Shown here: positions 50,175-59,629 of the stretch, piece after piece | Position numbering within the stretch: the first letter of the stretch is position 1 | Layout of the letters: each line of letters begins with the position of its first letter | Origin: Kiloniella sp. EL199 | Lineage (GTDB): Bacteria > Pseudomonadota > Alphaproteobacteria > Kiloniellales > Kiloniellaceae | Length of the DNA: 64,000 nt | Assembly (NCBI RefSeq): GCF_900313065.1 | Contig: NZ_OMPU01000010.1 | Coordinates: forward strand, 868,001 to 932,000 | Direction of reading: 5' to 3' | Notes under the pieces: model-generated | The model's database searches: none | The model's input: only the letters and a program-made list of their open reading frames with translations | What the model was told of the DNA's origin: nothing | Position numbers and translations under genes: made by a program

Positions 50175-51083
50175 TTACTTTCGAAATTTCTTCCAGAATC
50201 TTCCGTCAATTGCTGATAGTCCAATGGCGATAAATCCCATGCCGATAAAATGAGAAGTATCCAGTTTTTCATCTAAAAATAATGCGCCAAGTAAAATTGC
50301 CGAAACAGGCACGAGTAAAGTCACGAGCAACAGGTTTGTTGCGCCAGCTCTTTCCAGGATTTTGAAATAGAGAATATAAGCTACTGCTGTTGAGAGAAGG
50401 GCGAGTGCGATTAGAGATAGCCATGTTTCATTGGATATTGTTGGTAAAAGTGGAACGCCTTCTATCACATAAGTGATGGGGATGAGGAGCAATGTTGCAC
50501 CAGTGACTTGTCCGGCGGCTGTAACGATGGGGTTTATTGCCATTGCTTTGAACCTGCGGCCAAATACGCCTGCAAATGCATAGGTTAGTGTCGCCCCTAA
50601 AATAGCGAGTTGGGCGAGAAAGTTTTGATTATCATCTGGCAAACCAAACATGAGAATCACGCCGAAGAAGCCGATAATAACACCTAATATTTTTAAAACA
50701 TTCGCTTTTTCATCTGGTAAAAACAATGTAGCAACAATAACTCCGAATAGGGGCGTGGTTGCGTTTAAGATAGATGCGAGACCAGAGGGGATGTATATTT
50801 GCCCCCATACGATAAGGGTAAAGGGGATTACATTATTCAAAAGCCCCATAACCAGAAGCGCATTCCATGCCTTTACTGTTGTTGGCAACGGCATTTTAAA
50901 GGCAAAGATAACTACCCATAAAGCTATTGCTGCAAGCCCGACACGGATAGTAACGATCGTAAAGGGAGGCAATTCAGATACTGCAATGCCAACAAAGAAA
51001 AAAGATCCACCCCAAAGTATTGATAGAATGATTAACATGATCCATTCACTGACCCCCATAGAGGTCTTGATCGATGTATTCAT
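50175..51083 (-). CDS. EamA-family drug/metabolite transporter
   Basis: 302 residues with ten membrane helices in two EamA repeats. Family marks are LSILWGGSFFFVGIAVSELP at the N-terminus, SILNATTPLFGVIVATLFLPDE at the end of repeat 1, and SAILLGALFLDEKL near the C-terminus. Expected to be an inner-membrane exporter of amino acids or metabolites; the substrate is unknown. Start ATG 51083 with AAGGAAA upstream. Convergent with the PqiA-like gene. Confidence 0.88.
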   Translation of the reverse strand: MNTSIKTSMGVSEWIMLIILSILWGGSFFFVGIAVSELPPFTIVTIRVGLAAIALWVVIFAFKMPLPTTVKAWNALLVMGLLNNVIPFTLIVWGQIYIPSGLASILNATTPLFGVIVATLFLPDEKANVLKILGVIIGFFGVILMFGLPDDNQNFLAQLAILGATLTYAFAGVFGRRFKAMAINPIVTAAGQVTGATLLLIPITYVIEGVPLLPTISNETWLSLIALALLSTAVAYILYFKILERAGATNLLLVTLLVPVSAILLGALFLDEKLDTSHFIGMGFIAIGLSAIDGRFWKKFRK

Positions 51084-51186
51084 TTAAATTTCCTTTTGTC
51101 TTTATGTTGGTTCAATAATGATTTAGAGGAATGTATAGGTACAAACTATTCGTTTCTTGCTTTTGTGTTTTTAAGTATGATTATCG

Positions 51187-52245
51187 ATGATGGGTCTTAG
51201 AAACGTGTTTCTTGTCTGGTTTTTATTACAGGATAAAAGATTGATCTTTAGCCAAAACTTTTTTGATGTCATAACGTCAGGATTGGTGAAGGTACTGCCT
51301 GTAAAAATCTTGAATATCGTATTACTCACCTGCTTTACACTGTGGCCTGATTTTACTTATTCTAAGCCCCGGTTCATAATTTATTATAACAGTGATGCGT
51401 CAGCTTTGATTGATGTTGCTCAGGCTGATTATACTCATGTTATTCTATCTTTTCTTGGGGCTGATATTCGTCAAGATAATACAATTGTTCTTATGACGCC
51501 CCCCAAAATGGCTGATCAGTGGGGTGCGGTTAAAGCACTCAAAGCTAGGGGCATTAAGGTACTGATTTCTTTTGGTGGCGGTTTGGCCAAAGCAAACGAT
51601 TATCAGAAGTTTATCGGGCGTGAAAATGAATTGGCCGTGGAAATCGCTGGCTTTATTCGTTCAAAAAAACTTGATGGTGTGGATCTGGATTTTGAAGCCA
51701 GTGACATGCTTCACAAAGTGCGTAAAACTGGTGTTGCCGATGGTAAAGGTTTTTTGATTAATCTGACAAAAGCCCTGAGGCGAGAATTACCGAGCCCAGC
51801 ATTTTCAATTAGTCATGCACCACAATCTCCCTATTTAAATCCTGAATGGCATGGAGGGCCATACCTGGATATTTTAAAGACATCTGGAGATGCAATCGAT
51901 TGGATTACCGTACAATATTATAACAATCCGGGGCAGGATGGTCCTGTGAAAACTAAGGTGGTTGGATTAAAGGGGGATGCCTACAGCACTTCATACCGGG
52001 GGCTTGTGGCTAAGGATGGGGCGCTGGCTTGGCCAAGTGAGAAAATTATCATTGGCAAGCCTGTGTATAAGGCTGATGCTTTTAGTGGTCACATCTCACC
52101 AGAAGATATTATTAAATTGATTATTCATCCCCTGAGTACCGAATATGGTGACGTCTTCGGAGGTATTGCTGGCTGGCAATTCTCGACACATACAGAAGAT
52201 CATCGCGATTGGAATAGTGAAATTGGTCAAGCTCTGTTCAGGTGA
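51187..52245 (+). CDS. GH18-family glycosidase-like protein (secreted)
   Basis: 352 residues. A hydrophobic segment at about residues 38-55 (VKILNIVLLTCFTLW) may be a signal peptide if translation starts later than ATG 51187, for example at the GTG near 51288. The TIM barrel follows with HVILSFLGAD, VLISFGGGLA and the GH18 catalytic motif LDGVDLDFEAS (DxxDxDxE complete), then ITVQYYN. The acid-base Glu is present, so chitinase or endo-glucosaminidase activity is plausible. Confidence 0.8.
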   Translation: MMGLRNVFLVWFLLQDKRLIFSQNFFDVITSGLVKVLPVKILNIVLLTCFTLWPDFTYSKPRFIIYYNSDASALIDVAQADYTHVILSFLGADIRQDNTIVLMTPPKMADQWGAVKALKARGIKVLISFGGGLAKANDYQKFIGRENELAVEIAGFIRSKKLDGVDLDFEASDMLHKVRKTGVADGKGFLINLTKALRRELPSPAFSISHAPQSPYLNPEWHGGPYLDILKTSGDAIDWITVQYYNNPGQDGPVKTKVVGLKGDAYSTSYRGLVAKDGALAWPSEKIIIGKPVYKADAFSGHISPEDIIKLIIHPLSTEYGDVFGGIAGWQFSTHTEDHRDWNSEIGQALFR

Positions 52246-52404
52246 ATTATAGTATCGCTTAAGAGTGTTTAGTAACTATTTCAGCTGCTTAATATTGTAT
52301 GTAAGGGATGGTAGATTATATTAAAGCTACTCTGGTTTGATATCAATAAATCAACTTGATGCTGAAGCTGTCATTTATTTTTAACAGTCTATTGGATTTA
52401 TGTA

Positions 52405-52611
52405 ATGCCCTATGTGAATATAAAAGTTACTGATGAAGGTGTGACCAAAGGGCAAAAAACTCAACTGATTAAAGGTGTTACAGATCTTTTATAGGATGTA
52501 TTGGGTAAGGACCCGAATACGACATATGTTGTTATTGATAAAATTGCACTTGAAAATTGGGGTGCTGGCGGTTTGCAAACCGATGAGTATCGAAAACTTC
52601 ATTCCTCCTAG
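52405..52611 (+). pseudogene. 4-oxalocrotonate tautomerase-like gene with an internal amber codon
   Basis: 68 codons from ATG 52405. It reads PYVNIKVTDEGVTKGQKTQL, then codon 30 is TAG (52492-52494), and the same frame goes on with DVLGKDPNTTYVVIDKI and ENWGAGG, the expected second half of the family. The TAG probably arose from CAG (Gln). Pro-1, the catalytic base, is present. Nonsense mutation is the simple explanation, and the rest of the frame is well kept, so the change is young. Confidence 0.75.
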
Positions 52612-52625
52612 TTTGTATGATTTAT

Positions 52626-52672
52626 AGAAGCCGCTTGGTCTTTACCGTGAGGCGGCTTCTTTTTTACGGCTT
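52626..52672 (+). terminator. Intrinsic terminator
   Basis: Arms GAAGCCGC and GCGGCTTC around a 17-base loop, followed by CTTTTTT on the plus strand. It closes the tautomerase transcript just before the convergent matB stop and may also affect matB transcripts. Confidence 0.75.
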
Positions 52673-52675
52673 AAT

Positions 52676-54190
52676 TCAACTAAAAAGATCCGCATAATTC
52701 TGTCTCAAGATGTTTTTCTGAACTTTTCCCATTGTATTTCTGGGTAGTTCATCAATAAAAAAAATTGCTTTTGGCTGTTTAAAGCGAGCGAGTTGGCTTT
52801 TTAAATGACTAAGAATGTAATCGTCGTCTAAATCGCGTGTGTTATCGTTGATAATAACGGCAACAACAGCTTCACCGAAATCCGGGTGCTGAACACCTAT
52901 AATGGCAGATTCCTTAACGCCATCAATGGTATCAATGATTTGTTCTATCTCTTTGGGATAGATGTTGTATCCGCCGCTGATGATCAAATCCTTGGCGCGT
53001 CCAACAATGGCAACACGGCTGTCTTCAGAAATAGTTGCGATATCCCCTGTTATGAAATAACCATCTTTCGTGAATTCTTCTGCGGTTTTTCCAGGCATTT
53101 TCCAATAGCCTTTAAAAACGTTTGGTCCTTTGATTTCCAGAACACCGGTAACTTTATCTGGTTTGCTTTTTGAAAGCCTTGCTTCAACCCCAGGAAGTGG
53201 ATAGCCAACTGTGCCGGCGATGCGGTCACCATCGTGCGGGGTGTTCAGAGGGTTAGATGTGATCATGCCAGCCTCTGTCATGCCGTATCGCTCTAGAATA
53301 GCCATACCTGTACGGTTTGAAAATTGCGCAAAAGTATCTTCCAAAAGCGGGGCTGATCCCGAGATGAATAGTCTCATGTTCCGACAGGTATCTTGACCAA
53401 AATCAGAGTGATCCAGCAAGCGAGTGTAAAAAGTTGGAACCCCCATCATGATTGTACTCTTTGGGAGGAGATTGATTATTTCCTCAACATTAAACTTGGG
53501 TAAAAACCACATCCCTGACCCGTTCATCAGAACGCAGTGGATCGCCACAAAAAGACCGTGGACATGAAAGATGGGCAGAGCATGTAAGAGGATGTCATCT
53601 TGAGTCCAGCCCCAATACTTGTGTAAAACCTCTGCATTACTAGCAAGATTGTTATGGGTGAGCATCGCACCTTTGGAGCGCCCGGTTGTCCCTGATGTGT
53701 AGAGGATCGCGGCAATATCATCGGCAGAAACATCTTTTATTTCATTGTGGGGCAAAGCTTGCTCGAACCGATCCATCAAAGTGCCTGTTCCCTGATTACT
53801 CAGGGTTAGAAGATGAGGAACAGAATTCTGTTGTGCCACTGTTTCAAGTTTTTTGTATTTTTCAAGGGTGCAAATCATTATATGCGGTTGTGCATCCCCC
53901 AGAAAATAATCCAGTTCCTCGGCAGTATAAGCAGTGTTTAATGGCAGATAGATCGCACCAATCCGTAAACACGCCAAATAGAGAACAACAGCTTCCTTTG
54001 TTTTATCCACTTGAACCGCAACTCGATCACCAGCCTCAAGGTCTAGGGATAATAGCGTTCCGGCCATTTGCGCTGTCTGTTGGTCCAATTCTTTGTAACT
54101 TAGGTTTTCCCCGTCGGGTGATTTAATAAAATCGGATGACATATCATTGGGGAAGCGTGACTGGAACAGGGCATAAAGATTTCTGGACAT
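52676..54190 (-). CDS. matB: Malonyl-CoA synthetase (MatB-like acyl-CoA ligase)
   Basis: 504 residues, adenylate-forming ligase. P-loop: ILYTSGTTGRSKGAMLTH; further core motifs: YGMTEAG, GYFITGDIATIS, GRAKDLIISGGYNIYP, and the catalytic Lys near the end in LPRNTMGKVQKNIL. The N-terminal LYALFQSRFP and overall length match MatB, which makes malonyl-CoA from malonate, CoA and ATP. Its neighbours, a GntR regulator and a TRAP importer, match the malonate loci of rhizobia (matR, matB, matPQM). The decarboxylase MatA is not in this window. Confidence 0.82.
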   Translation of the reverse strand: MSRNLYALFQSRFPNDMSSDFIKSPDGENLSYKELDQQTAQMAGTLLSLDLEAGDRVAVQVDKTKEAVVLYLACLRIGAIYLPLNTAYTAEELDYFLGDAQPHIMICTLEKYKKLETVAQQNSVPHLLTLSNQGTGTLMDRFEQALPHNEIKDVSADDIAAILYTSGTTGRSKGAMLTHNNLASNAEVLHKYWGWTQDDILLHALPIFHVHGLFVAIHCVLMNGSGMWFLPKFNVEEIINLLPKSTIMMGVPTFYTRLLDHSDFGQDTCRNMRLFISGSAPLLEDTFAQFSNRTGMAILERYGMTEAGMITSNPLNTPHDGDRIAGTVGYPLPGVEARLSKSKPDKVTGVLEIKGPNVFKGYWKMPGKTAEEFTKDGYFITGDIATISEDSRVAIVGRAKDLIISGGYNIYPKEIEQIIDTIDGVKESAIIGVQHPDFGEAVVAVIINDNTRDLDDDYILSHLKSQLARFKQPKAIFFIDELPRNTMGKVQKNILRQNYADLFS

Positions 54191-54246
54191 AATAGCTCGG
54201 TGAAGAAAGTATGTTTGAGTTTGGCTGTCTTTATCAGAGTGTTAAA

Positions 54247-54915
54247 TTAAGCTGATTGATCAATCAGATCCATGGGCAGGCTGGCAAGAAAGTCGTTAAA
54301 AGAACCTCGTTGAACGGTAACGTGTGTTCCCAAAAGTTGTTCCGCTAGCTCTTTGTTCCCGCTTGTTATAGCCTCGGTGATTTCAGCATGTTCCTGAAAA
54401 GAGTTATTGAGGCGGTTACTCTGACGTAGTTGTAGACGGCGATAGGGTGTCAGGCGGTTACGCAGATTTTTGGTTTGATCGCTCAGGAATTCATTATGGC
54501 TTCCTTTGTATATTGCTTCATGAAAAGCAACATTGGCCCAGTAATAGCCATCGTAGTCCTTGTTTTTGACAAGGGGTTCAGCTGCGAGGTGGAGATCTTC
54601 GAGCTTCTCGCGTTCATCATCGGTCATGCGATCTGCGGCCAGCTTTCCACAAGTACCTTCCAACTCTGCCATCACTTCAAACATATCGACGAGTTCTCTA
54701 AGGCTCATTTTTTTGACAAAAGCACCGCGTCTTGGACGAATTTCGACCAATTGCATCATACTGAGTTGTTGGAGGGCTTCACGAACGGGTGTTCTTGAAA
54801 CGCCAAAACGTTCTGTTAGGGCAACTTCGTCCAAACGTGTGCCAGGTACAATTTCACCAAGGACAATTTCATGCTCAAGCTGTCTTCTCAAGTCATTTGA
54901 CGACATGTTCGCCAC
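54247..54915 (-). CDS. GntR-family (FCD) regulator of the malonate-type locus
   Basis: 222 residues. Winged helix at residues 1-70 (LDEVALTERFGVSRTPVREA and a VEIRPRRGAFV wing). The FCD domain has NVAFHEAIY, FQEHAEITEAI and LGTHVTVQRG with the metal-binding His positions. It lies next to matB on the same strand and divergent from the TRAP operon; an inverted TTGTAT/ATACAA element lies between. Malonate or malonyl-CoA is the expected effector by analogy with MatR. Confidence 0.87.
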   Translation of the reverse strand: MANMSSNDLRRQLEHEIVLGEIVPGTRLDEVALTERFGVSRTPVREALQQLSMMQLVEIRPRRGAFVKKMSLRELVDMFEVMAELEGTCGKLAADRMTDDEREKLEDLHLAAEPLVKNKDYDGYYWANVAFHEAIYKGSHNEFLSDQTKNLRNRLTPYRRLQLRQSNRLNNSFQEHAEITEAITSGNKELAEQLLGTHVTVQRGSFNDFLASLPMDLIDQSA

Positions 54916-55015
54916 GCCTAGAACTCCTGATACATTTGTTGTTTTTTGCTTCGCGACTTTGAGGAGAGCTTATCGCTCAAAGAACGGGAACATGAAAGCT
55001 ATAATACAGATTATT

Positions 55016-55033
55016 TTGTATATTTAAATACAA
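55016..55033. promoter_or_regulatory. Putative GntR operator between regulator and TRAP genes
   Basis: Inverted repeat TTGTAT-N6-ATACAA, with a related TTGTACACAA at 55037-55046. GntR/FCD proteins often bind TTGTAT-type palindromes. It is placed to control the divergent matB regulator and TRAP operon. Confidence 0.45.
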
Positions 55034-55171
55034 TTATTGTACACAAGAATTATTGACTTGTATTTTATAACTGGCTTATTGTGTTCGAAATCAAATTTAA
55101 AATTCTATAAAAAGCAACGGGTCATCTTTTCTGGATTTGGGGAAATTGACCTAAAACAGGGAGACTAACCA

Positions 55172-56179
55172 ATGAAAATGTCTAAAAAGGCACTGGGACT
55201 GGCGCTGGGCAGTTTTGTGCTGATGGGTGGGTTATTTGCTGAAACAGTCATGGCAAAAAGCCTGAAAGCTTCGCATCAGTGGCCGGGTGGTAAAGGGGAT
55301 GTTCGTGACGAGATGGTTCAAATTATCGCGCGCGAAGTCAATGCTGCGAATGTTGGTTTGGATATAAAGGTTTATCCGGGAAAAGCACTTTTCAAACCGA
55401 AAGAACAGTGGGGGGCGATGGTCAAGGGACAGCTTGATATTTCTGCTTTTCCCCTTGCGTATGCTGCTGGACGCCACCCTGAATTTAATGCGACAAATAT
55501 GCCAGGATTGGTCAAAAATCATGACCATGCGACACGCTTGAATAAATCCGCTTTCATGGATGATATCAAGAAAATCATTGATGATGCGGGTGTTGTTGTT
55601 CTTGCGGATGCCTGGCTTGCAGGTGGATTTGCGTCAAAGAAACAGTGTATTCTGGGTCCTGATACAATGAAGGGACAAGTTACCCGCGCGGCAGGTAAAT
55701 CTTTCGAACAAATGCTGGTCGGGGCAGGGGCCTCTATTGCGTCTATGCCAAGTTCGGAAATTTATTCCGCCATGCAAACCGGTGTGTTGGATGCGGCCAA
55801 TACCAGTTCCGGAAGCTTCGTTTCTTATCGTATCTATGAACAGGTCAAATGCCTGACCGCACCGGGTGATAACGCACTATGGTTTATGTATGAACCGCTT
55901 CTTATGTCAAAGAAAAGCTGGAACAAACTCAATAAAGAACAGCAAGATGCCTTGATGGCGGCGGGTAAAAAATCTGAAGATTTCTTCATCGATGCTGCCA
56001 AAGGTTTGGATACCAAGCTGGTCGAGGCTTATGAGGGGGCGGGCGTTGAAGTTGTTACCATGAGTGACGAAGATGCTGCTGCGTGGCTCGAAATCGCCAA
56101 GAAGACATCTTACAAAGCGTTTGCAGAGAAAGTGAAGGGCGGAGAAGTGCTGATCAACAAGGCTCTCGCTGTCGAGTAA
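55172..56179 (+). CDS. TRAP transporter substrate-binding protein (DctP)
   Basis: 335 residues with a signal peptide cleaved near VMAKS. DctP family: LKASHQWPGGKGDVRDEMVQ, QWGAMVKGQLDISAFPLAYA, and the conserved Arg that holds the substrate carboxylate in MKGQVTRAAGK. The SEIYSAMQTGVLDAANTSSG loop is also typical. Binds a carboxylate, likely malonate given MatB next door. GGGAG precedes ATG 55172. A hairpin between this gene and dctQ probably lowers the membrane subunits relative to the binding protein. Confidence 0.88.
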   Translation: MKMSKKALGLALGSFVLMGGLFAETVMAKSLKASHQWPGGKGDVRDEMVQIIAREVNAANVGLDIKVYPGKALFKPKEQWGAMVKGQLDISAFPLAYAAGRHPEFNATNMPGLVKNHDHATRLNKSAFMDDIKKIIDDAGVVVLADAWLAGGFASKKQCILGPDTMKGQVTRAAGKSFEQMLVGAGASIASMPSSEIYSAMQTGVLDAANTSSGSFVSYRIYEQVKCLTAPGDNALWFMYEPLLMSKKSWNKLNKEQQDALMAAGKKSEDFFIDAAKGLDTKLVEAYEGAGVEVVTMSDEDAAAWLEIAKKTSYKAFAEKVKGGEVLINKALAVE

Positions 56180-56189
56180 GAAGGACATT

Positions 56190-56218
56190 AATGCCTCACA
56201 GAATGTCTGTGGGGCATT
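56190..56218 (+). terminator. Intercistronic stem-loop after dctP
   Basis: Arms AATGCCTCACAGA and TCTGTGGGGCATT (one G-T pair) with a three-base loop. A short T run follows, so it may be a partial terminator or a 3' stabiliser that keeps binding-protein mRNA in excess. Confidence 0.65.
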
Positions 56219-56260
56219 TCTCTTACATTTAATTTATTCTTTTCGTTTGGTCAGTTCAGT

Positions 56261-56788
56261 ATGAATTTTTTTATTGATCTCGTGCGCCAACTTTCCCGTG
56301 TGTGTGGTGTATTTGCTTCGGTTCTTATTGCTTCGGCGATCGTTGTTGTCTGCCAAATGGTTGTCCTGCGTTACTTTTTACAAGAATCTACGGTATGGCA
56401 AACAGACTATGTCACCTATGCACTGGTGGCGGCAACATTGATCGGCAGTCCTTATGTTCTGTTGATTAAAGGGCACGTGAATGTCGATTTGCTTCCGCAT
56501 TACTTAAGCTTGCCAGCCCGAAAAGTTCTCGCATTTGTTGCGAGTGCATGCGGTTTGATTTTTACAATACTACTAACCTGGAAGGGCTATGAGCTCTTTG
56601 CCGAAGCATTGGAAGGTGGTTGGGTAACAGATACAATTTGGGAGCTTCCTTTGTGGATACCCTACTTGTCGCTTCCTCTCGGTGTAGGTTTGTTATCCCT
56701 GCAGTATGTCGCAGATATTATGGCGTTGTTGGGCGGGCGAGATATGCCCTTTGTGATGGACAGTCACAGTTCATTTGAGGGGGAATAA
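56261..56788 (+). CDS. TRAP transporter small membrane subunit (DctQ)
   Basis: 175 residues with four membrane helices. The DctQ pattern is seen in MVVLRYFLQESTVWQTDYVT and LIGSPYVLLIKGHVNVDLLP. It stabilises the large subunit in the inner membrane. Two bases separate it from dctM. Confidence 0.88.
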   Translation: MNFFIDLVRQLSRVCGVFASVLIASAIVVVCQMVVLRYFLQESTVWQTDYVTYALVAATLIGSPYVLLIKGHVNVDLLPHYLSLPARKVLAFVASACGLIFTILLTWKGYELFAEALEGGWVTDTIWELPLWIPYLSLPLGVGLLSLQYVADIMALLGGRDMPFVMDSHSSFEGE

Positions 56789-56790
56789 CA

Positions 56791-58104
56791 ATGGATCCGC
56801 TTTATATTGGCCTGTTGGTGGCCATCGTAACCATCGTCGTTCTTTCTTCCGGAATTCCTGTTGCCTTTGGTCTCGGGTTGATCGCAGTTGTTTTTCTCTT
56901 TGCTTTTGAAGGCTTCGACTCTCTGGATGTGGTTGCTGAAACCTTTTTTTCTGGTTTGGCTGAGTTTGCGTTGGTTTCAATCCCTATGTTTATCGTTATG
57001 GGGGCGGCGGTTGCTTCTTCGCCGGCGGGCAAGGACTTATATGCGGCGCTTGATCGTTGGCTCAATCGCGTGCCGGGTGGTCTGATTATCTCAAATATTG
57101 GTGCCTGTTCGATCTTTGCCGCTTTGAGTGGTTCTTCGCCTGCGACCTGTGCTGCCATCGGGAAGATGGGTATCCCTGAAATGCGCAAACGTGGTTACCC
57201 GGATGGATTGGCCACAGGCTCTATTGCGGCAGGTGGCACTCTGGGCATCCTTATCCCGCCATCTATAACAATGATTGTCTATGGCATTGCGACAGAAACA
57301 TCCATTGGCCGTCTGTTTCTGGCTGGATTATTACCGGGATTACTCTTAACTGTCCTATTTATGTGCTGGTCGCTCTACACGGCATGGCGCAATGGCTATA
57401 GTTTTAAGGCACAGATTGGGGGGTATAGCTGGCGCGAAAAGTTCGAAGTTTTGCCGCGTGTTTTTCCTTTTCTCGTGATCATTGTCGGGGTGCTTTATGT
57501 CCTCTACGGCGGTGTTGCAACCCCGTCTGAGGCAGCGGGTGTTGGTGCCCTTTTCTGTCTGGTGCTGGTTGTTGTGATCTATGGCATGTGGCAACCAAGA
57601 AAGATTTGGGCGATCCTGTCTGATTCCATGAAAGAGTCTGTAATGATCCTGATGATTATCGGGGCATCAGCACTTTTCAGCTATACGCTTTCATCGCTGT
57701 TTGTGACCCAATCTGTGGCTGAATACATTGCCGGTCTTGATATTGGAAAATGGCAGTTACTGATCATTATCAATCTGTTCCTGCTGGTTGCAGGGTTTTT
57801 CTTGCCACCTGTTGCTGTTATTTTGATGACTGCGCCAATTCTTCTGCCGATTATTATTCAGGCCGGATTTGACCCTTATTGGTTTGCGGTGGTCTTTACC
57901 ATTAACATGGAAATTGGCCTTATCACACCGCCTGTAGGGCTTAATCTTTATGTGATCAATGGTATTGTTCCGGATGTATCTCTCCCCACCATCTTGAAAG
58001 GCGCTCTTCCCTTTATGCTCTGTATGGTTTTGGCCATCGCCATTCTTTGTGTCTTCCCCGAGATTGCAACATGGTTACCCAATTATCTGATGGGTGGAGT
58101 ATAA
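56791..58104 (+). CDS. TRAP transporter large membrane subunit (DctM)
   Basis: 437 residues, about twelve membrane helices. Family marks are VSIPMFIVMGAAVASSPAGK, the conserved loop ALSGSSPATCAAIGKMGIPE, GTLGILIPPSITMIVYG, and ITPPVGLNLYVINGI near the C-terminus. Moves the carboxylate with sodium ions. A strong terminator lies 36 bases past the stop. Confidence 0.92.
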   Translation: MDPLYIGLLVAIVTIVVLSSGIPVAFGLGLIAVVFLFAFEGFDSLDVVAETFFSGLAEFALVSIPMFIVMGAAVASSPAGKDLYAALDRWLNRVPGGLIISNIGACSIFAALSGSSPATCAAIGKMGIPEMRKRGYPDGLATGSIAAGGTLGILIPPSITMIVYGIATETSIGRLFLAGLLPGLLLTVLFMCWSLYTAWRNGYSFKAQIGGYSWREKFEVLPRVFPFLVIIVGVLYVLYGGVATPSEAAGVGALFCLVLVVVIYGMWQPRKIWAILSDSMKESVMILMIIGASALFSYTLSSLFVTQSVAEYIAGLDIGKWQLLIIINLFLLVAGFFLPPVAVILMTAPILLPIIIQAGFDPYWFAVVFTINMEIGLITPPVGLNLYVINGIVPDVSLPTILKGALPFMLCMVLAIAILCVFPEIATWLPNYLMGGV

Positions 58105-58138
58105 CAGCGTAAATCGCGCTTTAATGAGACGGTGATAA

Positions 58139-58180
58139 AAATCGGCTGATTGGCACGGGTCAGCCGATTTTTTATTTTTT
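58139..58180 (+). terminator. Intrinsic terminator of the TRAP operon
   Basis: Arms ATCGGCTGA and TCAGCCGAT around a 10-base loop, followed by TTTTTTATTTTTT. Confidence 0.85.
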
Positions 58181-58340
58181 GCGAGTTAAAAATGTTCACG
58201 ATTAATCCGATTTCTATTTTATTGATTATTTTGTATCTGCTGCGTCCAAAGGTCTCAAGTCAGTTTCGGGGCTTTAAAGTTGACTTCGTTCAGATTATTT
58301 ATAAACATATATATAAAATGAATGTTAAAAAGGAAGCGAG

Positions 58341-58505
58341 ATGACTTTTCTACGGTGGCTTGAAATTGCCTTTCTTTTCCCCGGGGATATTGTGGTCCAG
58401 AAACTGGGCGTGAGTGTTGAAGAAGATGGCGGGATCTTGCGATCCTTTATCAACATGTGCGTCTGGGGTGTTGTGACCGGCACAATAGTTTTTTATGCGT
58501 TATAG
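58341..58505 (+). CDS. Small membrane protein
   Basis: 54 residues from ATG 58341 with AAGGAAGCGAG before it. Reads TFLRWLEIAFLFPGDIVVQK, an acidic middle and a C-terminal helix (MCVWGVVTGTIVFYAL). One clear membrane segment. No known family; the good ribosome site and codon pattern support a real gene. Convergent with the DUF418-type gene. Confidence 0.55.
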   Translation: MTFLRWLEIAFLFPGDIVVQKLGVSVEEDGGILRSFINMCVWGVVTGTIVFYAL

Positions 58506-58552
58506 GTTTAGGGGTGCTTTATCGACCCGAAATTGTTGCTCTACCGACATTT

Positions 58553-59629
58553 TTATCCGGTGATCAAACGCATCAGGTTTTCGATAGGGCCGCGTGTGAA
58601 GAATTTGGAATATATCCAAATATAAAGAGCAGTCGCGACGACAAAAATTCCAGAGGCAATAAGTGCATCATCTGTGGTTCCAGATGTATTTTGTCCGTCA
58701 AGAAGTCCTAGTGCTTCCAACGTGCCCATGCCGAGGAGTATGTGGGCAACATACAGGGTTAATGTCTGGCGACCAATTTGTCGACAAAGTTTAAAGACAG
58801 ATCCTTTCGAAAAGAAAGAGTTCATCCAAAGACTGACAGCCAACACCATACAGGCGCTTCCCATGCCTGCGATCATATAGTAGGGCATGGGCGGGATTGG
58901 TTCTGTCGTGGCAATATCGAGTAAATCCTGTTCAGCACCAGCAAGCAAAGCCAGCGTGAAAAGAGATAATCCTTCGACAGTAATTAGTGCGATGAGGCCG
59001 AAAACAAAAAGCTGTAGCTGAATCTGACCTTTATCAAGAGGCAGTCGGCTTAGAAGAATGCCGAAAAGAAAGAATGCCAGCCAGGGAACAACAGGGTGCC
59101 AACCATTGAAAAAGAGGTTGCAAATAAAGCCCTCAAAGGTCCAGAAATTCTGATAGCTATAGGTTTTCCAGTCCCAGCCCACATCGTAATCAAGGGTTAA
59201 CAGCATGATGACAAAGCCAATGAGCAGGGTGATGATAGAAAAAATCAATCCCCCGGAACTCATACGAATAAAAAAGACACCGAAAAAGAAATACAGGGCG
59301 TAATAATGCAAAATATCTGCATCAAAGATCAGGCTATTTAAAAGGCCAAGAACAAGAAGAAACAGGGCGCGTTTGCTGGTCAACCAGATTAATTTGCCAT
59401 TAAACTCGTGGTCATCGTTGGTCTTGTTCGCGGCAAGTCCCAGACCAATGCCTGCCAGAACAACAAAAGTCGCAGCCGCACGCCCTTCCAGAGTGCCAAC
59501 AAACGTTGTTGCCAGAAAAGACCCTTGTCCTTCTGCGCCCATCGCGACCGTGAAGTTGACCAGAACCATGCCTATAAAGGCAATAAAACGAGCGAAATCT
59601 AGCCCATCCAGACGCGCAAACGTTGGCAT
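58553..59629 (-). CDS. DUF418/HGSNAT-type multi-helix membrane protein
   Basis: 358 residues with about nine to ten membrane helices. The start RLDGLDFARFIAFIGMVLVN and the middle NGWHPVVPWLAFFLFGILLS are typical of DUF418 and the related N-acetyltransferase membrane domain, and the C-terminal helix pair has RQIGRQTLTLYVAHILLGMG. The family may transfer acyl groups across the membrane; the substrate is unknown. Confidence 0.75.
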   Translation of the reverse strand: MPTFARLDGLDFARFIAFIGMVLVNFTVAMGAEGQGSFLATTFVGTLEGRAAATFVVLAGIGLGLAANKTNDDHEFNGKLIWLTSKRALFLLVLGLLNSLIFDADILHYYALYFFFGVFFIRMSSGGLIFSIITLLIGFVIMLLTLDYDVGWDWKTYSYQNFWTFEGFICNLFFNGWHPVVPWLAFFLFGILLSRLPLDKGQIQLQLFVFGLIALITVEGLSLFTLALLAGAEQDLLDIATTEPIPPMPYYMIAGMGSACMVLAVSLWMNSFFSKGSVFKLCRQIGRQTLTLYVAHILLGMGTLEALGLLDGQNTSGTTDDALIASGIFVVATALYIWIYSKFFTRGPIENLMRLITG

